A DNA stretch of 64,000 nucleotides from contig JAFVSJ010000013.1 in assembly GCA_017503805.1 (NCBI GenBank), positions 1 through 64,000 on the forward strand, written 5' to 3'. Positions 56,151 to 63,826 of this stretch are shown in pieces. A program made the position numbers and the translations under genes. The notes beneath the pieces are model-generated. The model saw only the letters and a program-made list of their open reading frames with translations. It was not told the DNA's origin and ran no database searches. How positions within the stretch are numbered: the first letter of the stretch is position 1; each line of letters begins with the position of its first letter. This stretch comes from Tidjanibacter sp. (lineage in GTDB: Bacteria; Bacteroidota; Bacteroidia; Bacteroidales; Rikenellaceae).

Positions 56151-56795
56151 ATGTCGAAAGAGAAAATGGAGATTGGAGCAATCTCGAAACCCCGTTTTGA
56201 GTTCCGCTCCTTCGGTCAGAATTTCGAGGAGGCTCACGCACGTATGGCTCGCCTCTCCGCACCCGTACCCGAGAAGGTATGGCGCCGCACCAGCGACGAA
56301 ATCTACATCATCTCGCGTGCAAACGATATCAACAATACCAAGATTCGCGATGGTAAGATGGATATCAAAACCTACGTGCAGACCGTAGACGGTCTCGAGC
56401 AGTGGAATCCCCTGATGAAGGGCGAGTTTCCCATCTCGCGCGAGGTTCTTGAGAATGAGGTATTCCCCGCATTTATGGTGGAGATGCCCGCACTCACCAA
56501 AGATACCTACACCTTTGAGGAGTTCATCGCTATGGTGGAGGCTAACCGCGACTTGGCAGCCGTAAGGGTACACAAAGAGAGGTTTGGTTATATGGTTAAT
56601 GATACCATCTGCGAGGTTGGTAACGTGTTGATCAACGGCGCTAAAGTCGTTACTATCAACTCCGAGTCGACCGAGATTGAGGATATCAAAAAGACCATCG
56701 CCGACTGCCACCTCGAGGGTGTTGAGAACATCAACTATCTTCAGGCTATCAAACGCGTTATCGGTATGAGCGCAAAGAAACTCGCTAACGAGTAG
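56151..56795 (+). CDS. divergent CYTH-like (triphosphate tunnel) protein
   Basis: The 214-residue protein lacks the usual N-terminal ExExK. It shows the later CYTH pattern: EIYIISRANDINNTKIRDGK, VRVHKERFGYMVNDTICEVG, a strand like VVTINSESTEI, and an ending ENINYLQAIKRVIGM. CYTH proteins (adenylate cyclase class IV, thiamine triphosphatase, inorganic triphosphatase) form a beta-barrel that binds triphosphates and metal. The missing ExExK questions catalysis. The next gene, 33 bp downstream, is a canonical CYTH protein, so the two are a tandem pair. The assignment rests on pattern similarity only. Confidence 0.55.
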   Translation: MSKEKMEIGAISKPRFEFRSFGQNFEEAHARMARLSAPVPEKVWRRTSDEIYIISRANDINNTKIRDGKMDIKTYVQTVDGLEQWNPLMKGEFPISREVLENEVFPAFMVEMPALTKDTYTFEEFIAMVEANRDLAAVRVHKERFGYMVNDTICEVGNVLINGAKVVTINSESTEIEDIKKTIADCHLEGVENINYLQAIKRVIGMSAKKLANE

Positions 56796-56828
56796 TAGTA
56801 GTCCAACGCATTAAATTCGCAAAGATTT

Positions 56829-57299
56829 ATGGCACAGGAGATTGAAAGGAAATTTCTGGTAGCAGGTGAGTTCAAATCGCTCGCCAAGAAGGCTACTCGT
56901 ATTACTCAGGGCTACCTTTCTTCGGTACCCGAGCGCACCGTTCGCGTGAGGATCAAAGGCGAGAAAGGTTTTATTACCATCAAGGGTATCGGCTCGGCAA
57001 GCGGTGCAAGCCGTTATGAGTGGGAGAAAGAGATTCCCACCGCCGAGGTTGAGGAGCTGCTCAAAATTTGCGAGCCCGGTGTGATTGACAAAACCCGCTT
57101 CCTTGTTGAGGCTGGTGACCACACCTACGAGGTAGATGAGTTCTACGGCGACAACGAGGGCTTGGTAGTAGCAGAGGTAGAGCTTGCATCAGAGGATGAG
57201 AACTTCGTTAAACCCGAGTGGTTGGGCGAGGAGGTAACCGGCGATGTGAAGTACTACAACTCTATGCTGATGAAAAACCCCTACAAAAATTGGAAATAG
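56829..57299 (+). CDS. CYTH-domain (triphosphate tunnel metalloenzyme) protein
   Basis: The 156-residue protein begins MAQEIERKFLV, with the ExExK signature of CYTH domains. It continues with TVRVRIKGEKGFITIKG, YEWEKEIP, IDKTRF, YEVDEFYG and VVAEVELASEDENF, the paired basic and acidic strands that line the triphosphate tunnel. Short bacterial members of this class hydrolyse inorganic triphosphate or thiamine triphosphate. It is cytoplasmic. It follows the divergent CYTH gene and precedes a structured leader and the DASS transporter. Confidence 0.9.
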   Translation: MAQEIERKFLVAGEFKSLAKKATRITQGYLSSVPERTVRVRIKGEKGFITIKGIGSASGASRYEWEKEIPTAEVEELLKICEPGVIDKTRFLVEAGDHTYEVDEFYGDNEGLVVAEVELASEDENFVKPEWLGEEVTGDVKYYNSMLMKNPYKNWK

Positions 57300-57301
57300 T
57301 C

Positions 57302-57541
57302 ACACACTTTTCCCTGTCTGGTAGAGATGTTTAGACGGAGGAGAGTATAGAATCCTCTGTTGCATCCCGACCCGACAAAAGTCTGACAAGGTCTGTGGGG
57401 TGGGATAGGCCCGCTCCACGGCGCTTGTCGACAAAGACTCGGTGCAGACCGGGTGAGGTAGCACAAATAGGTCGTGCTGCTGAGAACTACGTTTTTTGGC
57501 CTCCCATAGTGACCTCGGGTTGGCCCACCGAAAGTGAACAA
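57302..57541 (+). other. structured leader with terminator-like hairpin ahead of the DASS transporter
   Basis: The 275-bp gap has no reading frame of note. Helices on the plus strand: ACGGAGGA/TCCTCTGT (57335-57342 with 57353-57360; the single non-Watson-Crick pair is G-U on plus but A-C on minus, favouring plus); ATCCC/GGGAT (57364-57368 with 57402-57406); GGTCTG/CAGACC (57390-57395 with 57445-57450, exclusive with the former); GTAG-AGCAC/GTGCT-CTAC followed by six T (57458-57497); and GGCCTCCC/GGGTTGGCC (57498-57525). CACTTT (57305-57310) can close on AAAGTG (57531-57536). This looks like an attenuator-type leader or a separate RNA; I know no matching family. Confidence 0.45.
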
Positions 57542-57574
57542 AAGTAAATATACCTTATATAATTTCGTTTAGTT

Positions 57575-59377
57575 ATGGCAGAAACTACTAATTTGAATCC
57601 CGAAGAGCAGAGGTTCGACCCGCTGGATATGAACAACTATAAGGTCGAGAAACTGCCCAAAATGCAGAAGAGTGGCTTTGAGAAGTGGATGGCACGCTTG
57701 GGCGGTCCTCTTGCAGCTGTGGTCTTTGTTTTGCTTTATTGGGTTGTAGACATCCCCTTCATCGACAATCTTGACCCCTCTGCGCTCGACAAAAAAGCCA
57801 AAGCACGCTATGAAACTCTCTGCCCCGAAGCGCCGGCTGTAGTGAAAATCAACAAAGAGGTGAAGGCTGCCGAGAAGGATGTTATTGAAAATGTCCAAGA
57901 GGTGGCTACGACCAATTCTATGGAGGCTTTTAGTATGACCGATGCTACGAAGATGGTGGCGGTGCAGGATGAAGCGATGGCCATTAAGAGTGAAAATCCG
58001 CGTGATAACTCGCCATTTATCCGCATCTGCTATGCAATGTTGGCAATCTTCTGCGCCTCGATGATTCTGTGGGTTACCGAGGCTGTGCCAAGCTATATGA
58101 CCTCACTGCTCGTAATCCTTGCCATTGTGCTTACGGGTGTGACTACACAGAAAGAGGCCTTTGCACAACTCGGTCACCCTGTGATGTGGCTCAATATCTT
58201 GTCGTTTGTGCTTGCAAGTATGTTGGTCAAAACGCGAGTTGCCAAACGCTTGGCCTTGTGGTTTGTGCTGAAGTTTGGTAAGAATGCAACGGGTATTTTC
58301 ATCAGCTTCATCATTATCAATGTCATTCTTTCGCTCTTCATCTCGGCTACTACTGTGAAGGCAACCATCCTTCTGCCTATCTTTATGGTTGTGGCGGCTA
58401 TCTATGGAGCAAGCAATGGCGACCGCAATAACTTCGGTAGGAATATCGTATTGCAGAACCTCTTCCAGGTAAATATCGGTGCAAGTGCCTTTATGACGGG
58501 CTCGGGTGCCAACCTGCTTGCCGTTTCGCTCATTTTGGGAGCCGGCGGTAGTATGGTATGGAAGGATTGGTTTGTAGTAGGCTTCCCCTTGGCGATGATT
58601 TTGCTCATCTTGGGATGGCTGGTCGGAACCAAACTTGTATTCCCTATGAAGAAGAGCGAACAACAGCCTCAGATTCAGGGTGGTATGGAGACCTTGCGCA
58701 AGGAATACGATGCTATGGGCAAGATGACCTTTGAGGAGTATAAGGCCATCGGCATCTTCCTCTTGGTGCTCTTCTTGTGGGTTACCGGCGGTGACGACGG
58801 CAAGGGCCTCCACTCTATTGACGCAACCACTGTGGCATTCATCGGTGCGGTGTTGGCACTTATGCCCGGTGTGGGTGTTGTGAAGTGGAACGATGTGGAT
58901 ATTCCTTGGCACCTTATGCTCTTCTCGGCCGGTGCTTATACCCTCGGCTCGGGACTCAATGCTACCGATCTGCCCGCTTTGGCTGTCAATGCAGGTTTCG
59001 ACGCTCTGGGAATTTCGCAGGATACCCCCTTCATCGTGCTCTATGTGATACTTACGGGATTGATGCTCTTCAGTGGTCTTGTTTTCCAGTCGAAGACTAT
59101 GCGTGCGCTCATCTTTATTCCCATCGCTATCGGTGTAGCCCAGCGTTTCGGCTATCCTGTTATGAGCTTCGCGTTCCCTATGGCTTTGCTTATCGAGCAC
59201 GTATATGTACTGCCCTTCAATAGTAAGCCCGCAGCCCTGCTATACACGACTAACCACTATAGCTGGAGCGATACCTTCAAGTTCGGTATCATTATGATGC
59301 TTATTGCTTGGGTGATGATTCTGCTCTGGGGCGAGACTGTACTCCAGTGGGCAGGCTATACCCCCGGTCTTTTCTAA
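57575..59377 (+). CDS. SLC13/DASS-family anion transporter
   Basis: The 600-residue protein has about 12 membrane segments and DASS features: MLAIFCASMILWVTEAVPSY, MTGSGANLLAVSLILGAGGS, WNDVDIPWHLMLFSAGAYTL, and VYVLPFNSKPAALLY. The family moves dicarboxylates, citrate, sulfate or phosphate, mostly with sodium. Two deviations are visible: a long charged insertion between the first and second helix (about residues 70-145, partly helical, with PAVVKINKEVKAAEKDVIEN), and the lack of a clear SNT motif in the first hairpin. The substrate cannot be told. It has a structured leader upstream. Confidence 0.88.
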   Translation: MAETTNLNPEEQRFDPLDMNNYKVEKLPKMQKSGFEKWMARLGGPLAAVVFVLLYWVVDIPFIDNLDPSALDKKAKARYETLCPEAPAVVKINKEVKAAEKDVIENVQEVATTNSMEAFSMTDATKMVAVQDEAMAIKSENPRDNSPFIRICYAMLAIFCASMILWVTEAVPSYMTSLLVILAIVLTGVTTQKEAFAQLGHPVMWLNILSFVLASMLVKTRVAKRLALWFVLKFGKNATGIFISFIIINVILSLFISATTVKATILLPIFMVVAAIYGASNGDRNNFGRNIVLQNLFQVNIGASAFMTGSGANLLAVSLILGAGGSMVWKDWFVVGFPLAMILLILGWLVGTKLVFPMKKSEQQPQIQGGMETLRKEYDAMGKMTFEEYKAIGIFLLVLFLWVTGGDDGKGLHSIDATTVAFIGAVLALMPGVGVVKWNDVDIPWHLMLFSAGAYTLGSGLNATDLPALAVNAGFDALGISQDTPFIVLYVILTGLMLFSGLVFQSKTMRALIFIPIAIGVAQRFGYPVMSFAFPMALLIEHVYVLPFNSKPAALLYTTNHYSWSDTFKFGIIMMLIAWVMILLWGETVLQWAGYTPGLF

Positions 59378-59442
59378 AAAAGTTGACTAACTATACATAT
59401 TTTAATACTCTACCTGTAATGGGTACTACATAGGCGAGCGGA

Positions 59443-59530
59443 GGTGCTGACGAGGGCCATCGATAATGGGTGCACAGAGGACTCACAACGCCGAAATCCG
59501 AGCCAGCTGTGCTAAACGGTTTTCGTCACC
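59443..59530 (+). other. three-way-junction-like structured segment
   Basis: The 208-bp gap after the transporter folds neatly. A closing helix TGACGA (59448-59453)/TCGTCA (59523-59528) is extended by GG/CC (59443-59444, 59529-59530). It encloses a hairpin CCAT-cgata-ATGG (59457-59469) and a long hairpin GCACAG (59472-59477)/CTGTGC (59507-59512) continued by GG-CTC/GAGCC. All pairs are Watson-Crick. It ends 55 bases before the next ATG. No known family is recognised. Confidence 0.4.
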
Positions 59531-59585
59531 CTCTCTCTCGACTATGACTTTATGCTTTAAGTTAAAGACGATAAATCCGAGCTAA

Positions 59586-61049
59586 ATGATTACTATTCAA
59601 GCCAAAAAACACGACAACTTCTCGGTTGAATTCAAGTTTGGTTTCGAGGGTACCCCCGAGACTAAGAGCGACGAGTTTGTGGTCAATACTTGGATTTTTG
59701 TACCCAATAGCTTGGATATCAACCCGCAGACCTACGGCAAAGACCAATTCTACCGCGACATCAAGTCCAACGTAAGACTCATCACTCCCGTATATCTGCT
59801 GCGCGAACTTTCCGACAGGGAATCGCTCCCCTTTGTCAGCCTTCGCCGTTCGTTCGAACGGCTTGCCTCGATGCCTACTGTAGAGAACATCGAGAACTAC
59901 GAGTCGCAGATAAAGATGTTTGCGGCAATCTTCAAAAGCGCCCTGCGCAACCATTCGGTCCATACGAGTCGTTCGCAAAATCCTGCCGATGTGGTCTATC
60001 TCACCGATGACTTTGTGGCCGAGGTACGACGCATTGTTGCCGAATATAGGTCGCTCTATCAGATTATAAATGTGCCAACCGTTACCGATAAGGTTCGCAA
60101 TTTCTTCCTCTTTGGTGACGAGTTTATGAGCCATATTATTGATGTTCAGAGTGTCCGCATACTCAAACAGATAGACCGACTTGACTCACCAATGCTTGCA
60201 GAAGTTCGTGCTACGTTGGTGGAACTTATGAGGAGTGAGAAGAGCTATAAACGCGGTAAGGGATATGAGATTGTCGAACCGGGCGATGAGGCGAGCAATA
60301 GAGCTCTGGTATTCCGCTACGGATTGCTCAAGAAATACATCGAGAGTGATCTCTACATCAGACTCAATAAGAAACGTGACGGATTTGCCATTGAGCAGAT
60401 TTACTATAGCCTCGCTGCCGGTCTTGCGATGATTTTTGCTACGGCTGTAGCTTGGTTTGCTCAACTCAAGTATGGCAATATCACCGGCCCGCTCTTCATT
60501 GTGCTGGTAGTCAGTTATATGCTTAAGGACCGCATCAAGGACCTTATGCGCTACTATTTTGCCCACCGACTTGGCAACAAATACCACGATAATAAGGCCG
60601 AGGTACGCATACACGATTCTAAGGTCGGTCTGCTCAAGGAGGGTGTTGACTTTATCAGCGAGCATAAAACCCCTGCGGAGGTGATGGATATTAGAGGCCG
60701 CTCGTCGCTCGTAGAGGCAGAGAATAAAATTTTCGAGGAGAAGATTCTGCTTTATCGTAAGAGGGTTGTGATTGATAATGAACGTCTTGCCGATGCAAGT
60801 GTCTACCCTGTCAGGGGCGTGAACGAAATCTTGAGGCTGCATCTCCATCGCTTCACCCAGAAGATGGATAATGCCGAGGTTCCCGTTGATATGCTCGACG
60901 CAGAGGGTAGAGTTACGGCTGTGAATGTGCAGAAGATATATTATATCAATATGGTTATGCAACTTGTCGATGGTGAGGATGTTAGCTATCGTCGATTCAG
61001 GGTGGTGATGACACGCGATGGCATCCTTTCTGTTGAGGATATGAAGTAG
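59586..61049 (+). CDS. conserved hypothetical protein with two membrane helices
   Basis: I do not recognise a family. The 487-residue protein has an N-terminal soluble part (1-275) with an FSVEFKFGFEGTPETKSDEF start. Two adjacent helices follow at about 280-300 (YYSLAAGLAMIFATAVAWFA) and 303-320 (ITGPLFIVLVVSYML), and a C-terminal soluble part to 487 with an EAENKIFEEKILLYRKR helix. Both termini should face the cytoplasm. Charged helices flank the hairpin (DRIKDLMRYYF). It lies 208 bp after the DASS gene and ends in a bidirectional terminator. Confidence 0.7.
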   Translation: MITIQAKKHDNFSVEFKFGFEGTPETKSDEFVVNTWIFVPNSLDINPQTYGKDQFYRDIKSNVRLITPVYLLRELSDRESLPFVSLRRSFERLASMPTVENIENYESQIKMFAAIFKSALRNHSVHTSRSQNPADVVYLTDDFVAEVRRIVAEYRSLYQIINVPTVTDKVRNFFLFGDEFMSHIIDVQSVRILKQIDRLDSPMLAEVRATLVELMRSEKSYKRGKGYEIVEPGDEASNRALVFRYGLLKKYIESDLYIRLNKKRDGFAIEQIYYSLAAGLAMIFATAVAWFAQLKYGNITGPLFIVLVVSYMLKDRIKDLMRYYFAHRLGNKYHDNKAEVRIHDSKVGLLKEGVDFISEHKTPAEVMDIRGRSSLVEAENKIFEEKILLYRKRVVIDNERLADASVYPVRGVNEILRLHLHRFTQKMDNAEVPVDMLDAEGRVTAVNVQKIYYINMVMQLVDGEDVSYRRFRVVMTRDGILSVEDMK

Positions 61050-61079
61050 CAGCCCGTAAAGATGGGTACATAATGAAAA

Positions 61080-61114
61080 AAACACCCTTCCAAACTTTGG
61101 AAGGGTGTTTTTTT
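61080..61114. terminator. bidirectional terminator between convergent genes
   Basis: AAACACCCTTCCAAA (61080-61094) pairs with TTTGGAAGGGTGTTT (61096-61110) with T on the right and A on the left. Confidence 0.92.
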
Positions 61115-61144
61115 GCCAAATAATAGGCAAAACTTATCTGTCAG

Positions 61145-62083
61145 CTACGGCACAAGTACTTTGAGTTTCTTGTCCTCGATGTCGAACCTTACGGGGGTAG
61201 TGCCTAATGCCTCTCCGTCAATCTCCACCTCGCGCACTTCATCGGAACTAATCTCTACGCACCTGCCCTTGTAGTTGTGTACTCGCTTGACAGAGTAGAT
61301 TTTGCCGTCGAAGAGCCTGCCTACAACCATTGCAATGCGAGGAACCGACATCGTTTCGATGACCGTCACATCGAGAAGTCCGTCGTCTGCCAACGATTCT
61401 GGGAGTTGGTGCATACCGCTGCCGTTGTACTGACCAATACCAACAGATATACTCATAATCAAACCTTTGGCCTCGTTTTCGCCATCAACCCTCACCGCCA
61501 TTCTGCACGAACGATAGGAGAGAACGGATTTTACTAATTGACTCATATAGGCTGCTTTGCCATTCTTACCCTTGTCCTTCATTTGGCAGACCTTGAGGTT
61601 TACAGCAGCATCTAATCCTGCACCACTTACGTTGACGCAGTAGCGACTCTCCTCTATTCCATTGCGGTTGATGTAGGTTGCCTTGGCAACATCCTGCACG
61701 AACTCCTTGCCCGCTGCGATAATATCCACAGCCTTAAGATAGTCCCTCGGGATGCCGAAGGTGCGAATCCAATCGTTGCCGGTACCTACAGGGATGATGC
61801 CCATGCGAATCTCTGTCGAGGGGACCTCCTGCTGAAGCAGAATGCCGTTTGCAACTTCGTGTACGGTGCCATCTCCACCTATGGCGATAAGGTTGCGATA
61901 ACCATCCTCCACAATACCACGGCGTGCGAGCTCTATGGCGTGGTAGCGGTGACCTGTGAATACTGTGTCGAAGTCGATGCCCCTGCTGTAGAGCATTTTG
62001 GCTATGCGCTCCCAATCACGACCGCAGCGGCCGCTACCCGAAAGCAGATTGACGATGGCGAGCCATCTGTTGTTCTTGTTCAT
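61145..62083 (-). CDS. diacylglycerol kinase-type lipid kinase (YegS/BmrU family)
   Basis: The 312-residue protein has IVNLLSGSGRCGRDW, the DAGK nucleotide motif IAIGGDGTVHEVANGI, GIIPVGTGNDWIRTFGI and a C-terminal REVEIDGEALG. Members phosphorylate diacylglycerol, sphingolipids or related lipids at the membrane. Gut Bacteroidetes make sphingolipids, so a sphingoid substrate is possible but not shown. The region upstream of its start is the structured segment 62096-62279. Confidence 0.9.
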   Translation of the reverse strand: MNKNNRWLAIVNLLSGSGRCGRDWERIAKMLYSRGIDFDTVFTGHRYHAIELARRGIVEDGYRNLIAIGGDGTVHEVANGILLQQEVPSTEIRMGIIPVGTGNDWIRTFGIPRDYLKAVDIIAAGKEFVQDVAKATYINRNGIEESRYCVNVSGAGLDAAVNLKVCQMKDKGKNGKAAYMSQLVKSVLSYRSCRMAVRVDGENEAKGLIMSISVGIGQYNGSGMHQLPESLADDGLLDVTVIETMSVPRIAMVVGRLFDGKIYSVKRVHNYKGRCVEISSDEVREVEIDGEALGTTPVRFDIEDKKLKVLVP

Positions 62084-62095
62084 TCTTCATTTATT

Positions 62096-62279
62096 TTGCG
62101 TGGGTGAAGTAGCCTTATGGGGGCCTTATTTTCTTGGTTTCGGGCTTATTGTGCAGGCTTTGTGGTACCTACTCACGCTATTCTACTTTGTGCAACCACG
62201 GTGCGGGACTTTTCGTTCCGGCACCGTGGGCACTTGAGTGTCTATTGCGGGGATGCTCTTTTGAGGAGTACCCACGCAA
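62096..62279. other. intergenic RNA candidate closed by a perfect 10-bp helix
   Basis: TTGCGTGGGT (62096-62105) is exactly complementary to ACCCACGCAA (62270-62279) over 164 bases. Inside, GTGC-CCACGGTGC pairs with GCACCGTGG-GCAC (62190-62204 with 62221-62233), with a further GGAC/GTTCC, making a long apical hairpin. A 180-nt RNA with ends paired recalls 6S RNA or an SRP-like fold. The strand is not determined: no exact TAnnTTTG is present on either side, and no T-tract follows the hairpin. Confidence 0.45.
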
Positions 62280-62294
62280 TTATTTAAGGGGCTA

Positions 62295-63758
62295 CTATTT
62301 CTCGGGAGCGTGCTCGAGAGTGTAGCAGAGATAGTTGTAGAATTTCTCTACCGAGGCGATGTTCACCTTCTCATCGGGCGAGTGGGGATAGCAGATGGTA
62401 GGACCGCAGGAGATCATATCCATCTTGGGATATACGCCACCGATGATGCCGCACTCCAAACCGGCGTGGATAGCCATCACTGCGGGCTCCTTGCCATAGA
62501 GAGCCTTGTAGCCCTCTTTCATAGTGTGGAGGATAGGCGACTCGGGATTGGGGTTCCAACCGTCGTATGCACCCGAGAGTTTCACGCTTGCACCTGCCAT
62601 CTCACAGATGGTTTTCATCTGCTGTGCGAGCTCCTCTTTCTCGCTGCGTACGGAGCTGCGGAGCAGGCACATAATGGTGAATTTACCCTTCTCCGATACC
62701 ACCCTTGCGAGGTTGGTCGAGGTCTGTACGAGGCCGGGCATAGTGGTGCTCATCTTGGCGATGCCGTTGGGCAGACCTACTACTGCATCGATGAGGTCCT
62801 GAGTGTCGAAGATGTCGATGCACTTCGAGGGGCATTTAACAGGGATTGCTTTGAAGCTGATGCTGTCCTCTACGCCCTTGTATTCGGTCTGATAGAGTTT
62901 CTCGTAGCGTTTAACGGCTGCGAGGAACTTCTTCTCATACTGTTTGAGCACGGCTACGGTAGCGAATGCCTCGCGGGGAATAGCGTTGCGGAGGCCGCCG
63001 CCATCGATATCACAGAGCAAGATGCCGAACTTGTCGGTGAAGGTCTTGAGGAAACGGCAGAGGAGCTTGTTGGAGTTAGCCCTCTGGAGGATAATCTCCA
63101 TACCGGAGTGACCACCCTTGAGACCTTTAATCTCGAGTCGGTAGCCACTGAAATCGCTCTTGATGATGCGACCGGTGCCGTAACGCATAGTGGCGTTGAA
63201 GTCAAGACCACCTGCGCAACCAACGTAGAGTTCTCCCTCGGTCTCGGAGTCGAGGTTGAGGAGAATTTCACCTTTGAGCATACCTGCTTTCAGACCGAAT
63301 GCACCGTCCATACCGGTCTCCTCGGTTGCGGTGAAGAGAGCCTCGATGGGGCCGTGTTTGAGGTTATTGTCCTCGAGGATAGCCATCATAGCTGCGATAC
63401 CGATACCGTTGTCAGCGCCGAGGGTGGTACCGTCTGCGGTTACCCAGTCACCGTCGATGTAAGCCTCGATAGCGTCGGTGTCGAAGTTGAACTCTTTATC
63501 GGAGTTTTTCTGGGGTACCATATCAACGTGGGCCTGAAGAACGATGGTCTTGCGGTTCTCCATACCGGGGGTTGCGGGTTTGCGAACGAGGATGTTGGTA
63601 GCCTCATCCATAGTGTATTCCAGACCGAGACCTTTCACAAATTCGATGATGTAGTTGCGCGCTGCCTCTTCGTTGTGCGAGGGGCGGGGGCACTTGGTCA
63701 GGCCTTCAAAATTTTTCCAAACCGCTGCGGGAGCGAGTTTCGACAGATTTTTGTCCAT
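62295..63758 (-). CDS. pepD: aminoacyl-histidine dipeptidase (M20 family)
   Basis: The start at 63758 (MDKNLSKLAPAAVWKNFEGL) is preferred over an upstream in-frame ATG at 63824. The 487-residue protein matches PepD: LQAHVDMVPQK (metal His/Asp), GADNGIGIAAMMAILED (bridging Asp), TATEETGMDGAFGL (catalytic Glu-Glu), and the C-terminal HAGLECGIIG. It hydrolyses Xaa-His and other dipeptides with zinc. It follows the phoH gene by 68 bp. The same strand's downstream space holds the structured segment. Confidence 0.95.
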   Translation of the reverse strand: MDKNLSKLAPAAVWKNFEGLTKCPRPSHNEEAARNYIIEFVKGLGLEYTMDEATNILVRKPATPGMENRKTIVLQAHVDMVPQKNSDKEFNFDTDAIEAYIDGDWVTADGTTLGADNGIGIAAMMAILEDNNLKHGPIEALFTATEETGMDGAFGLKAGMLKGEILLNLDSETEGELYVGCAGGLDFNATMRYGTGRIIKSDFSGYRLEIKGLKGGHSGMEIILQRANSNKLLCRFLKTFTDKFGILLCDIDGGGLRNAIPREAFATVAVLKQYEKKFLAAVKRYEKLYQTEYKGVEDSISFKAIPVKCPSKCIDIFDTQDLIDAVVGLPNGIAKMSTTMPGLVQTSTNLARVVSEKGKFTIMCLLRSSVRSEKEELAQQMKTICEMAGASVKLSGAYDGWNPNPESPILHTMKEGYKALYGKEPAVMAIHAGLECGIIGGVYPKMDMISCGPTICYPHSPDEKVNIASVEKFYNYLCYTLEHAPEK

Positions 63759-63826
63759 AGTATTGATTAGTTTTAGTGTGTTTTTTATGGTGTTTCGTTT
63801 GTTTTCTTCAGCTTTGCGAATCACCC

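Noticed and set aside
57302-57541. RNase P RNA as identity of the structured gap
   Set aside because: The conserved GAGGAAAGTCC and ACAGAA-type core of RNase P is missing and the segment is too short.
59447-59497. Hammerhead ribozyme (CTGACGA and later GAAA)
   Set aside because: The stem II that should connect the two core motifs cannot be formed convincingly, and the alternative three-way fold is better paired.
62310-63770. 486-codon plus-strand frame opposite pepD
   Set aside because: PepD carries all M20 catalytic motifs on the minus strand; the plus frame is a mirror of its codon bias.
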